64,000 nt of DNA from Primula veris (GCA_963682055.1 OY821749.1:687001-751000); one strand, 5' to 3'; shown: positions 28,239-39,832, counted from the stretch's first letter. Numbers and translations: made by a program. The notes: a model not told the origin generated them from the letters alone.

Positions 28239-28246
28239 TAAATGCA
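28239..28246 (+). promoter_or_regulatory. L1-box match (TAAATGCA)
   Basis: An exact match to TAAATGYA, the site bound by PDF2 and ATML1. L1-boxes in the ATML1 promoter are known to give epidermal, self-reinforcing expression. It lies 1.58 kb upstream of the ATG of the HD-ZIP IV gene. In DNA this AT-rich, such an 8-mer is expected by chance about once in 4 kb counting both strands, so the position is suggestive only. Confidence 0.35.
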
Positions 28247-28796
28247 AAGAGTATAGAGAAGGTGAAATAGCATTAAAGACTAGTGCATGGGAGGTGTTAT
28301 TATTACTTTAAAATAAATATAAATATATATATATAAATTGACATTGGGATTGTATAAAATTCTATCTTTATGTTGTTACGTTTGAGTAGTTGTTTGTTGT
28401 GTTGTGTGGCTTCTTACTTACCCCCTCTTTTTATTTTATCACCAACTCAAAACTAATTAAGTAGTACCTTTTTTTTTGCGTTTCAATTTACTTGTCCATA
28501 ATCGTAATACTTGTATTTTGGGATGACTTTTTTTTTATAATCTAAATTGCTAAAATAAAAATTTTGAAAAAACTTTTATACACTCAAATTAAATTTGACT
28601 ATGTAAAACTTTTTTCAAATTTGTCATTTTGGCATTTTAGTTACATAAATAATGCATCACAATATGCACGTAAATTCGTAATGGACAAGTAATATGAAAC
28701 GGATGAAGTATTTAATTAATTTCAACATTTTCTTTTTACTCATGTTTTATTTTAATACGACATTTTAATAAGAATGATTTATATAGGAATAAATTG

Positions 28797-29285
28797 TATG
28801 TTGTAATTAAGGAGTACTTTTCGACACAATATTTGTTATCGGTGACGGGACATCCATGTATTACTTTATGTCATCCGTTTTCAGCGGATGATGTGGCTAA
28901 TGGCACATTGATTAATCGTATCAAACAATACGCTAATGCAAGTAGGCGCGTGAGGTTTTATATGATACCATGTGGATGGGTGTTGCAGCCCTATCAAAAA
29001 ACGGACTATTGAGAATTTGGGATGACGTCTTTTGAGGCGGTATTTGGGCGGAAAATCTCCGATTTTATAGGTATATGAGGGTTGTTCCGTGATAGATGAG
29101 GTAGACAGGAAATTAAGGTCATGCGATGAGATATTACGGCAGCTTAAGGCAACCCTAACTTCATCGATTAACTGTATGAAACAATACGCGAGTAAGCATG
29201 ATATTTCATACAAGATCGATAAATGGGTCTTCCTTAAGTTGCAGCCATATCGAATCAGTCCGTTTTTCGGCAGAGTATCATAGAA
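28797..29285 (+). mobile_element. Decayed Ty3/gypsy integrase, chimeric relic
   Basis: The translation contains CHPFSADDVA, then KQYANASRRVRF with VLQPYQK, then MTSFEAVFGRKISDF, then EVDRKLRSCDEILRQLKATL, MKQYASKHDISYKID and WVFLKLQPYR. These are pieces of plant gypsy polyprotein integrase: the core near the catalytic region, the YGRKP-type segment, and the C-terminal domain. The C-terminal segment appears twice, so two fragments are joined. Frame changes and stops are present and no LTRs or reverse transcriptase were found next to it. Its last part is repeated at 34525-34665. Confidence 0.75.
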
Positions 29286-30449
29286 AATATGGAGTTGATT
29301 CTTCGGTGTTTTTATTAAATGTTGATTAATGAGCAAAAAGTTCTGAAACTTTCACATCTTTCTGCAATTTGTGACTCGAATTAAGACCTTATTATCAAGC
29401 AGTAAATTATCTATCACTCAATCAACCCAATTCGTCTAACTAGTAAGTAAAGATGAGGAGAGTAAACTGAATAATATGTGTGTTATTAACCAGTCTCTTA
29501 TATAGGCTAATTATATTGCGTAAAAAAGTCAGTTTGTTAAATAATTAATCAATAACATTAGTTTCAAACTTTAGAGTAAGTTATCAGTTACAAAAATATC
29601 AAGCAAAGAAATAAATTTCGTAAATATAATAAGTACGTATGTCAGCAGTACCATAGTTAACAAGAAGACAATGGCCACCTTCACCTCCCTTTTTACGATG
29701 AATTTTATCAGGTAGTTTTCTTTCAAGTAAAAACTAAGATCTTAATTTACACTTTTTGAATATATTTTTTTTCTAAATGATGGGCAAAAATCCAAATTTT
29801 TATTTTATTAGTAAGAAAAATACACTTTTTGTATTCCATATAATAGAGATGAGAAAGGTAAGTAATTGATATCTATAAATAAATGACAACCGTATTCATT
29901 TCAATGATTTTTTTCACTAATTGTCTAATCATAAATTGGTACTAATAAATGCCTCAGATACAAAATCTTTTTGAGGAAATTTTGATTTATCTCGGCAAGT
30001 GATCAATTTATTATTACCAGATATGTTTTGATGTAATAATATGAATATCAGTATTTGATACTAATTGCATCTATATATTGTAGTATATCTGTATTACAAT
30101 TTTATACAATATATTATTTATTCATGTATTAGAAAAGTTAACCAAATAATGCCTCCTATATATGGACTGATTAAGGATATCTATATCTAGTTCAAAAGTT
30201 TATTAAAACAATTCATTAAAAACATTTTCTTTAGTCAAGTGATCTACAAACATATCCATTTTTTGGTAATGCTGAATAAAACGATAGTGTTTAATATTTA
30301 AAATCAGTACATACAACTACTATTTGCATTTAATACCAACTTGATTTGAAAATATATTCATTGTATAAACAAATACGTTAACAAAACCATTTATATATAT
30401 TAGCCCCTCACCACGTTCACGCGTTTCTATATTATTTGTTACTGAATGT

Positions 30450-30651
30450 CCATGCCACTTACTTTTAGTTTTTTATATGCTAAATTGTGTCGATATTTCG
30501 TGTTCGTTCGTTGTGAGCTCGGCTTAGTTTCGTCGTTACTAAATGAAATCATAAGGAACGAAAATATGCATTTCGTTTAGTAAACAAAATGATAATGATC
30601 ATAGTTCTGTTCGTTTCGTGAACTTTCGTTTTCGTTTTACCCTTTATTTTG

Positions 30652-30686
<35 letters not shown>

Positions 30687-30925
30687 GTTTGTAATAATAA
30701 ATTTGTAGTATATTATATTATATGTGTGAATTAATAAAACTCATACAATATTAGTATAAAAATTGGTTCATGAGACGAAACGAAATTTTCATATTCTTAA
30801 CGAAACGAAAACGAAGCGAATTATTCTGCTTCATCACGAAAACGAAACGATAAGGTAAAACCTCATAACTAAACGAAACGAAAACAAAACATACCCTTTT
30901 CATCTCGTTTCGCCTCATTATATAT
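30450..30925. mobile_element. Possible MITE rich in CGTTTCGTTTTCGTTT
   Basis: Two halves with opposite polarity, ttcgttcgtt and cgtttcgtgaactttcg on the left, acgaaacgaaaacgaagcg and acgaaacgataagg on the right, flank a (TA)n centre at 30650-30690. It lies between segments A and B of copy 1 and has no counterpart at the same place in copy 2. Class unknown; the ends are not sharply defined. Confidence 0.35.
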
Positions 30926-31240
30926 CAACCTATGTGTAACTAGTATGTTAAGTTAGATATCATGATTTTTCATTTCATTGATTTAAAAAGAAAAAAGAAA
31001 AAATGTAATGACTGAAATAAAAAACTACTAATTACAAAATCATCCCATTATTTGAAAACTTAAAATACGCAAACAAAATTAATGTTGTTGCCTGTTAACC
31101 AACTTAGGCTCTCTGCACGCTTAGAGAGTGAGAGCATTTACTAACTCAATATATATATATATTCGTCTTTAATATTTATATTCGTTTCTCTTTAATTTGT
31201 GAAATAGTGTACTAAAATAAATACAAAGATAGTGAAATCT

Positions 31241-31264
31241 CTTTTTTTTTTTTTTTTTTTTTTT
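31241..31264 (+). repeat. Poly-T tract
   Basis: Uninterrupted T run in segment B; the paralogous place in copy 2 (40842-40859) has a shorter T run broken by C, so this tract expanded after the duplication. Confidence 0.9.
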
Positions 31265-31595
31265 GAGAATTCATTCTTGTGACGACGTAGTATTTGGTGT
31301 AATTGTCCAGTGAAAAAATTGAATGCAAATTGCAAAATTTATCCAGCAAACTGAGGGGGTCAAAATACAAGTGTAAATTAATGGTATTTTTAGGGCTTGA
31401 ATATAATATACGGCACAATTTTCCGTGACTTAATTATATGATTATATCAGTGCTAATTATAGATATTTGGCTTAGGCAGGATTAAAACACAGTTTTTATA
31501 TATTCTCTGTCCTCCTTCCGTCCCATAAAAACACTAATTAGGTTTTTCCAGAATATTAATAAAATTTAGTTAGAGTTAGTTGAATTAATAAACAA

Positions 31596-32620
31596 GGAAA
31601 AATGACAATTTAGTATATATTTAGAAATTTATTTACAAAAAACCTTGTTGTTTTGAACTTGATGACTCTTTTACAAAAAAGTCCATATTTTGTGAACTTA
31701 TTTACAAATAGGTACACGTGCCATTAAAAAATACAAAAAATACTTAAAATTAAAAACCAAAATTTTTAAAAATACATTTAAAAAAAATATGTGCGATACT
31801 GTCTGATACTGTCTAATGCTGTTCAATCCTGTATTTCTAATCTTGTTTGATCCTGTCTAATCCTGTCCAATATTGTATGTCTAATCCTGTTTAATCTTAT
31901 TTAATCATGTACAATCATGTCTAATACTGTTTGATACTATGTACAATTTTTAAAAAATATTTTTTTCAACTTTTTCGAAAAAAAAATTCTTAGTTATTTT
32001 TTTCTTATTTTTTATGACATATGTATTAATTGTAAATAAGTATGTGTAGCTAATTATAAAGAAGTACACATATGGAGTTTTTTGTAATTAACTTGATTGT
32101 TATGTAAATATTTGTAGGTTAGGGAAAATGACAATTTGCTACATATTTAGAAACTTATTTAAAAAAAAAAAAACGGTTGTTTTGAACTTGATGACTCTTT
32201 TATAAAAAAGTACATATTATGTGAACTTATTTACAAATATCTACATATGTCATTAAAAATATTTAAAAATTAAAAAAACCAAAATTTTAAAAATTAAATT
32301 TTTTTATACAAAAAATATGTGTGATCTTGTCTAATCCTGTTTGATTCTGTCTAATCATGTCCAATCTTGTCCAATCTTTTATGTCTAATCCTGTTTAATC
32401 ATATCTAATCATATCCAATTATGTTTAATTCTGTTTGATACTATGTACACATTTTTTAATTTTTTAAAATATTTTTTTGAATTTTGAATTTTTTTTTTTG
32501 GATTTGTTTTTGTTTTTTTTATAACATATTTGTAAATAAGTATATGTACCTAATTATAAAAAAATACGCATAAGTGAGTTTTTTGTAATTAAATTGATTA
32601 GTATGTATCTACTTGTAAGT
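31596..32620 (+). repeat. Two tandem copies of a ~0.5-kb unit with embedded decamer arrays
   Basis: Copy 1 (31596-32119) and copy 2 (32122-32620) share gaaaaatgacaattt, ttgttttgaacttgatgac, tttacaaata and a closing tttgtaatta. Each contains a decamer-periodic stretch (31795-31939 and 32322-32444) made of variants of CTAATCCTGT. The whole block is missing from the paralogous segment of copy 2 of the large duplication. Confidence 0.8.
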
Positions 32621-33103
32621 CTCCCAATTCTCCAACAATGCAAGTAACAAAGAGTATCGCTATATCCACCCATAAATCTAAGACAAAACCTTATCCGCTA
32701 ATGTGATATATTAAGTAGGTCATATACCAATTATATATTAAGTAAAAAATGTTATCATGAATAAAAATATTGGTTGATCTTACCCCAACCAGCAAGTAAG
32801 TATTTTGAGTTGAAAATTTGATAGAGAAATATCATTCTACAATACCAAATAGTACCAATCAACATTTTAGCACAATAGGTAGCTTGATGGCCACCTTTAA
32901 TTAGTTTGAAGAGGAGACACATAACACAAAGTTTGGAATAAATCGCTATAAAGTTAGTTACGTTATTTAACAAACTGAATATATAGACCTAACTATCTAA
33001 TAAAAAGTGATATGGCTAGAATAATTTCTTCGAGAAGTTGAGAATAATTACTGGACAATAAAATTATTACCTGTAACATTATTCAAAGTAGCCTTTTCTA
33101 GAT

Positions 33104-33114
33104 CTTATTTGCAG
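33104..33114 (+). other. Empty target site paralogous to the MITE at 41993
   Basis: The single 11-bp sequence CTTATTTGCAG here is followed directly by tgaaata. In the paralogous copy the same 11 bp occur on both sides of a 301-bp insertion. This shows the unoccupied state. Confidence 0.85.
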
Positions 33115-35384
33115 TGAAATATTATTTCATCTTTTACATTATTCGTGGTCTAATTATAAAAAAATTTGTACAGTAAAAGGAAATTCTGGACATAAAAGTA
33201 GTTCATATACATTTCACCAAACGAATTTAAGTTGACTTTAATTCGGGTCAGAGTTTTTGCTACATTAAATGGAGTGCTCGTTACAAAAATCACTTTTTTG
33301 GGACAAAAGCTAGAAAAAGCAAAGTGGCATTAAAAAGAAAGAGATATATGATAGTAGACAACTATTGCTCTTTGTGATGTTTTTTGGAACAAAATATACC
33401 ATGTTTCTAATTTTTATTTATTAATATAAGGAGTCCGTTTAAATGAAAAAACACTTTTGTATACCAAAATAAACTATCAAATCCATTTGTATATGGGACA
33501 AAACTAAACATCCAATTTAAGACCAAATCATTTCATATTATTATCATATGATAAATCTGTCCCTAGCATTGTGGTGGACATAGCAGAAATTAGTCGAAGT
33601 AAAGACGAGGCAATCCGATTTGTTGAAGATCATTACTTGTGAACGTACGTTTGGGGCATCGCTTTGTGCAAATGGTCGAGTGGGGTTCATTCAATTAAAA
33701 AGAATAGTTTAATCTAAACGAATCTTCTGTAAATTAACAAACATAAGTGAATTTTTTTATAATCATGTCGACAACAAATTTTACCCCATTGAATTTGAGA
33801 CTAAAAAGTTAATATCCAAGAATCTCGACTTTTCCATACTAGTACAATTACGTATACCGTCTGATTGGATAGCATAGGAATGAAATCGTTTTTCGTTGAG
33901 TTGGCAATGAAATGAAAAAAAATCGTTTTTCTGGTCTTTCAGTCATAATCAGTAGTATACTTTGTGTTGCGTCATATTTTAGTATCAAGAGTACAGTAAA
34001 ACAAAACAAGAAATCTAAAATATCTGTAGTGTGACTTTTTACTCTCTTTTCATGCTTTAAATATAAGTTGTGATGGTTCAAATGTTCACGATTAGTAAAA
34101 ATATTGTGAACTATATATATAATAGCGAGCGACTTGAACGTTTATGGTGACAATTAATGAAAGTGATGAATTTATAATTTTGTTGCTATCGTTGGTCCAC
34201 TTAAGATGCATAATATTGTCCAATCATTTAATTAATATGCATGATATTATCATATAATATACGCGATATTATGTGTTAAATCCATCGATCATCTTTAATA
34301 AGATTTTAACAATAACTATATAAGTACTATGTCTTTAGGGGAGTTGAAAAAATATTAAATGATGAATTATGAGAACTTCAACAAATTATTACCTAAAACA
34401 GAAATTAAGCACTCCATATCAACTTTTGCTCCATATTAATTTGTCACAGGTCATAATAAGCTGGTTCGATTGAATTTTACTTCCATTATACTTTCAAATA
34501 AAATCTTATGGAAACAAATGCAGATTAAGGCGACCCTAACCTCATCGATTAACTGTATGAAACAATACACGAGTAAGCATGAGATTTCATACTAGATGGA
34601 TAATTGGGTCTTCCTTAAGTTGCAGCCGTATCGAGTCAGTCCGTTTTTCGGCAGAGTATCATAGAAATTATGGAGTTGATTCTTCGCTGTTTTATTAACT
34701 ATTGACTAATGAACAAAAAGTTTTGAAACTTTCACATCTTTCTGAAATTTGTGACTTGAATTAAGACCTCATTATCAAGCAATGAATTAGCTATCACTCA
34801 ATCAACCCAATTCCTCTAACTAGTAAGTAAATATGATGAGAGTAAACTAAATAATAGTGTGTTACTTAGTCTCGTATATATATATAGGCTAATTATATGT
34901 GTAATAAAGTCATTTTGTTAAATAATTAATCAATAACATTAGTATAAAGCTTAAGAGTAAGTTATCATTTTGTTGAAAATGGCCACGATTTTATCAGGTA
35001 GTTTTCTTTCAAGTAAACTAATATTTTAATTTACACTTTTTGTATATATATTTTCTTATAAATGGTGGGGAAAAGCCCAATTTTTTATTTTATTAGTAAG
35101 AATAATACACTTTTTGTATCGATATAATAGAGATGAGAAAGATAAGTAATTGATATCTATAAATAAATGACAACAGTATTCATTGATTTTTTTCACTCAT
35201 TTTCTGATCATAAATTGGTACTAATTAATAAAGGCCTGAGATACAAAATCTTTTTCAGGAAATTTTGATTTATCTCGGCTAGTGAATTTATTATTTCCAG
35301 ATATGTTTTGATGTAATAACATGAATATCGGTATTTGATACTAATTGCATCCATTGTTTTACTACAATTTTATATACTATATTA

Positions 35385-36300
35385 GACAGGGAAAAGCTAA
35401 CGTATGCCCCGGAGCATATGTTAGACATTAATATTTGTGACACAATTTATTTTAACTTAAAAGAATGTTTGGTTATTAAAAAATGATAAATAGTTTTATT
35501 AGTTTTTACATTTTATATTTTTGTGAGTATGATATTATTGTAATTAATATAAATGCGTAATGGTATTTTTGAAAAAAAATGGCTAAATTGGACAGACTCA
35601 TTTGTATTGAGTTGACTTATTATAATAGAATGATATATATTTGAATTGCGTTACGGACTCTCCTATAAAAAAAGTACTGAAACTCTCCACGAATTCAATG
35701 TATTTTGATAGGATGGTAACATAAAATGATTTTATTATGCTAAGATTACACCAAATCTTTCCTTTCATCCCTTTGTTCCTATGCTGAGATGCTAAAATCA
35801 TGATAAATAACAAGATACTCCATGTTACAAGAAATATTATAATGCTACAAACACAATGAAAGAATTAATAATATATTATTTTTTTAATTAAAAATTAAAT
35901 TTAGGCTAGAATCAACCAGAGTTGTGCATTTTTATTTGGCTTTTTATTGGACAACGTTATTTTTATAGTTTTGTTTTTTTTGGCTTCGTATTCAAAAAAA
36001 AGTAAAGAGAGGGCCTTAAATGCATGATTATCCTTTTGTAATGCATCAAAAATCGAATCCTATATATAATTACAAAGTATGTATCCATCACATGTTTTTT
36101 AATGATGAGATTTTCCTTTAAATAAGTAGAGTAATAATTATATACATTGTCCATTGTTTTCTCTATAAAATAACCCCTACTCGAGCAGGTATATACAACT
36201 TCTAGTATTGTCACTTCGTATTTTTTTAACTCATGGAAGATTACCCTTTTTATAGATTTTCTACTACAATATTATCATATTCACAGTCAATTTCATACCC
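35385..36300. other. AT-rich spacer with MITE-like fragment
   Basis: Opens with gggaaaagctaacgtatgcc and ccggagcatatgttag, a mirrored pair typical of small transposon ends. A similar ccggggcatata lies near 18007. The rest is AT-rich with no recognisable gene. Confidence 0.4.
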
Positions 36301-36301
36301 C

Positions 36302-36420
36302 CTCACTACAATAAAATAAATGTATAGCAACAACTGATATGTTATTATATGACTTGTTGTAGAAAATTCAGTAACAGTATAGTAACAGTTATCAGCACTT
36401 AGATTATAGATCCTAAATCA
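36302..36420. mobile_element. Possible CACTA-like terminal fragment
   Basis: Contains cactacaataaaata and atagcaacaactg, resembling CACTA transposon ends (CACTACAA start). A related tagcaacaactg element with actactataag lies at about 49310-49445. Only fragments; low confidence. Confidence 0.3.
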
Positions 36421-37243
36421 CACAGAAAAATATAATTTAATTTGTGATAGAATCAACAAATTCTAATATTTGATTGTTCATGCCTTCATACCATCACTGG
36501 AGAAATATTTGATTGTGTCGACTTCTACAAACAATCTGCATTTGATTATGTTTTATTGAACAACTACACAATTGAATATGAGGTTTTATTCATAAATATA
36601 TTATCTCTAATATCTTATACAACACCAAATGTCACTAATGTTAGAAAAACATGTGAAAACATGGGTGTTTTCGAATGGTCACTGGACCAACTTTGAGTCA
36701 TTATTTCGTGTAACAGCGCTGAGTTGTTTATACTGTACTCAACGTGTTTGAGTAGCCCGTGTGACGAGCTTCGTAACGGTATATCACATGACCTATTCGG
36801 AGAATGGGTGTGAATACAAAGTGGCTTCAAAGTTGGTGTCTCGAAAACTCAAATCTGGAAAAAACCGAAATGGTAAAGGAAAACCATTTAGTATAATCCC
36901 ATATTGGAAGATTAAGAGTTAATTTTACAATATATATACCATACCAACTCATGTAGTTATTAAACTAACATGTTCACATACACCTAAGAGTATTAGTGTG
37001 TACCACACACGCTTGCTCGGGTCTCGGGTCTCGGGCGCGGGATTTGGGATTTGGGTCTTGGGTCCAAACCCGAATAGGGAGTTTTGTATAAAATACAAAA
37101 GCAGTCCCTAGAGTTTCCAGCAACAGAAACGCCAGCAATGAATGAGATTAAATGCTGCGGTTTCAGAATTGATTGAGCGGATTTTGGGGATGTAACTCAC
37201 AGAATTAAAGACCAACATTTATGGCTGCAGTTTCATTAGAGGC

Positions 37244-37250
37244 TATAAAA
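37244..37250 (+). promoter_or_regulatory. TATA box of the LTR-like element (TATAAAA)
   Basis: Sits in ggctataaaaggc, followed about 30-70 bp later by A/C-rich sequence and a purine tract suited to a transcription start. It supports reading 36.6-38.0 kb as an LTR. Confidence 0.5.
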
Positions 37251-37316
37251 GGCAGCTCTCCCCCTCTCATTTCAACACACCAGAACACACAACACAGCAT
37301 AAACATCATATAGAGA

Positions 37317-37450
37317 GAGAGAACCGCACCACCAACAGCTCGACCTGTGGTTCGGTGTCGGTTTCCATACGAGCCACTCTGAGGAGAGAACCGCACCACC
37401 AACAGCTCGACCTGTGGTTCGGTGCCGGTTTCCATACGAGCCACTCTGAG
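37317..37450 (+). repeat. 67-bp tandem duplication in the LTR leader
   Basis: Copies at 37317-37383 and 37384-37450, each running from gagagaaccgcaccaccaac to gagccactctgag, differ at one base (tgtcgg against tgccgg). The near-identity indicates a recent event or gene conversion. Confidence 0.95.
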
Positions 37451-37719
37451 ATAGAAGTTGTACCTTGGGAACAAAGTACCGAAATCAGAAACCTTTAAAG
37501 GTGGTTCGGGAAATATTGTTTAAGGGAAACTGCTCAGCAGTTGCCTCTTCTTTTACATTTATGTTATTTATTTTTCAGTCATTTATATTCTGTCCATTTC
37601 ATTTCAGTACCGTTACTTTTCTGTACTGTTTCTTTTCTGTATTTACATTTCAATACCTTTTACTTTCAGTCTTTCTATTCTGTAATTTATTTTCAGTTCT
37701 GTAATTTCCTGTTTTGTTT

Positions 37720-37928
37720 AAAACCAGTCCGGCAGTTTGTTTTTTGTTTAAAACCAGTCCGGCAGTTTGTTTAAAACCAGTCCGGCAGTTTGGTTTTGTT
37801 TAAAACCAGTCCGGCAGTTTATTTAAAACCAGTCCGGCAGTTTGGTTTTTGTTAAACCAGTCCGGCAGTTTCTTTTATTGCAAAACAGTCCGGCAGTTTG
37901 TTTTTTGTTAAAACCAGTCCGGCAGTTT
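37720..37928 (+). repeat. Eight-copy array of AAAACCAGTCCGGCAGTTT
   Basis: Copies start at 37720, 37750, 37773, 37802, 37825, 37853 (first base T), 37881 (CAAAACAG variant) and 37910. Start-to-start distances are 30, 23, 29, 23, 28, 28 and 29 bp. Spacers are T-rich and similar to each other (gttttttgttt, gttt, attt). A minisatellite inside the LTR-like leader. Confidence 0.95.
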
Positions 37929-38129
37929 ATTTATTTGTTGAGTCAGGAATTATAATTTATATTCCAATTGTGAGAAATAAAATTGTTTATTTCCATTGCA
38001 GTCCTTTGTTCTTTACTTTATTGTTTGTTCGAAATAGTATCAAAACCCAACAACTAATTAATTATGTTCAACCAATTTCACTAATTTGACTATATAGCAC
38101 AAGCCAAGATCATTGCATACTGATAAAAA

Positions 38130-39832
38130 TAATATTTCATACATTGAAATAAAAAGTGAGGAGTGTCCCATTGGATCAGTACCGATTAAAAGAATGAACA
38201 AAGAAGATCTTATTAGAGAAATGCGAGCTTTGAAAGTTAGGAATTTCACCGATAATAACAAATCCTACACCTGGTAGTACTCATGTAAGTATGTGAGTCT
38301 TTTATTTTCTATTTATATTTTGGCATTCATTATGTGATCAAATAAAAGTTTATTATTATTACTCACGCTTATCTTTCATATTTTTTCAATAAGTATGCCA
38401 TTGTCCGAACAAAACCGGATGTAAAGTTTGTTGGGGCAGGAAGTAGTAGATCTGTTTGGACACCAAAAGTGAGAGGTGAACAATATAGTGCTGCGAGAAT
38501 GAAGATTGCAAAATGGTGGCGATAGTATAGAAGCTGGATGGAGGGTACGCGTTTAAATTTCTTTTTACTTATATTTACCAATAAAATTTTCACTTTTCTT
38601 CTTTATCGGTTTAACTTGTAATTTGTCAGGTTGATCCATCACTATATGGAGACAATTATTCTCACCTATATATATGCACAAATGTGAGTATTCTTGATGA
38701 TGTTTATCTCGGAATTATTTTTTTAAAAAATATTAACTTTAATTTTAATGATCTATTTAACTCGTTTCAAACAGGCTGATCAATCTCATTGTTTCGATTC
38801 AAGATGTGGGTTTGTTGTCGTAGATCCATCTTTAGCAGTCGGTCATATGATTTTTAATCCTGCTTCAAAGCGTCCAGGACCAATTATTGAATTGGAGTTA
38901 TTTATCATCCAAGTAAAATACTATAACACCACCTTGAAAGAACTGTCTAATATTGTTGATAATTTTCATGATTATAATAAGCATCCATAATTATTTAATA
39001 ATGAGGTAACTAAAGTCTTCAACTCGGTTGTAACCTTTGTATACAACAAGGATTAAATCACTAACACATCCAAACTGAGAAAGTTTCACTATTACATTTT
39101 CAACTTTAAGCTGGATTTTTGTGTGAGCTAATTACAAAAAGAAAATGCAAAGCTTGACCGCCAACATTAAACAGACGGATCGAGCCATATAGTGACTAGA
39201 GGGGGAACCCGCCCCCGCTGGATTTGTTATACGACTAATTAATATTTTTGTCTATAATACTACTTCTAGCTTAGTTTGTAATTTGGAACTTGGGACAATT
39301 AGCAAGAAATTTTTTCGTGGACTTCCGGATATTTGTTTTTCAAATTTGTTTATAATACTATATTTTTTAAAAGACAACAGTTTAACCTGCATTGAAAAAG
39401 TTGTTAAGTCTAATTTAGCTTTGATTATTCTTATTTGTTTAAATTTCATCGTGATAATAGGATAAAGACAATGGTAATTGCTTTCTTGAGTATCAAGCTA
39501 ATCGTAAACGGATAGGCTTTTGGCCGAAGTGTTTGTTCACTTATCTTACGGAATCGGGTACTGTAGCAGAGTGGGGAGGAGAGGTGTTCAGTCCGCCTGG
39601 CACACCAAAACCTGTAATGGGTGCTGGCACTCTTAGGCCGGTTTCAGATTACTCCTATGATGCTTTCTTTCAAAAATTGTCTTTATTTGATGGACAAAAC
39701 TATGTTAAAGTTGATAACCTGGACTCTATTGCAGATAGCGGCAATTACAAAGTCAGAGATATAGTGATTTCGAGAGATAATTATTTCGATCATTCGGTGT
39801 TTTACGGGGGATCTGAAAGCCCGACCGCATAA
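38130..39832 (+). pseudogene. Neprosin-domain (DUF239) protein, 5'-truncated and frameshifted
   Basis: Neprosin proteins are secreted plant glutamic peptidases or their relatives. Visible pieces: about 38130-38284 (CPIGSVPIKRMNKEDLIREM, the activation-peptide motif), 38394-38544 (YAIVRTKPDVKFVGAGSS), 38630-38683 (VDPSLYGDNYSHLYICTN), 38775-38912 (FDSRCGFVVVDPSLAVG) and 39461-39832 (IGFWPKCLFTYL, WGGEVFSPPG, to a TAA). The last three have intact splice sites and phase. In 38394-38544 one extra A in the run 38510-38513 shifts the frame and yields a stop; without it the exon is exactly 50 codons. A second frame change lies between about 38231 and 38262. The signal peptide and N-terminal third are absent; an LTR-like sequence ends just upstream. 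Introns are retained, so it is not a retrocopy. Confidence 0.75.

Larger units (their letters stand above)
26664..28300 (-). promoter_or_regulatory. Upstream region of the PDF2/ATML1-like gene: likely 5' UTR with intron, and promoter
   Basis: Read on the minus strand, there is a good 3' splice site at 26718 (tgacag before ATTGAAAC) and a good donor at about 27292 (GTGAG before gtaagg), so 26718-27292 is a likely 5'-UTR intron, as known for ATML1-type genes. A (TC)n tract lies near 27410-27425. Further upstream are a 177-bp local duplication (27799-28110), purine-rich tracts and an L1-box match at 28239. There is no coding sequence; the short frames are low-complexity Phe/Ser runs. Confidence 0.5.
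29140..34520 (+). repeat. Tandem segmental duplication, copy 1
   Basis: Segments A (29140-30115) and B (about 30990-34505) reappear in the same order and orientation as 34523-35384 and about 40580-43775. A begins inside the integrase relic. Shared landmarks include the gcagagtatcatagaaa stretch, the ttttatcaggtagttttc stretch, and near the end of B attaaatgatgaat and gtcacaggtcata. By eye the identity is roughly 85-90%, with indels. Confidence 0.8.
36640..38046 (+). mobile_element. Decayed Copia-like LTR with TATA box, leader repeats and primer-binding-site remnant
   Basis: Features in promoter order: a possible TGTTAG start near 36640, tataatcccatattgg at about 36892, a TATA box at 37244-37250, a 67-bp duplicated leader at 37317-37450, a T-rich leader, the eight-copy 19-bp array, and TAGTATCAAAAC at 38035-38046. 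The last matches the usual Copia primer-binding site TGGTATCAGAGC at 9 of 12 bases, all three differences being G to A. No second LTR or polyprotein was found, so it is a solo or truncated LTR. The exact ends are uncertain. Confidence 0.5.

Noticed and set aside
28034..28273. Phe/Ser-rich minus frames of 79 and 64 codons
   Set aside because: Products of purine-rich low-complexity sequence upstream of the HD-ZIP IV gene.
31137..31200. Local gene or RNA signal near the actcaatatatatat tract
   Set aside because: Shared with 40690-40790 only because of the duplication; no RNA gene structure.
33848..34081. Frames beginning MNHHNLYLKHEKR at 33848-34081 and 43179-43367
   Set aside because: Looks like a conserved protein pair, but the similarity is only due to the DNA-level segmental duplication; the frames diverge after about 25 residues.
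37205..37704. Overlapping frames (minus 37205-37474, plus 37465-37774)
   Set aside because: They are created by the 67-bp duplication and the T-rich LTR leader; the translations are low-complexity.
37720..37928. CRISPR-like array
   Set aside because: Repeats are only 19 bp, spacers are 4-11 bp and similar to one another, and the genome is a plant's; it is a minisatellite.
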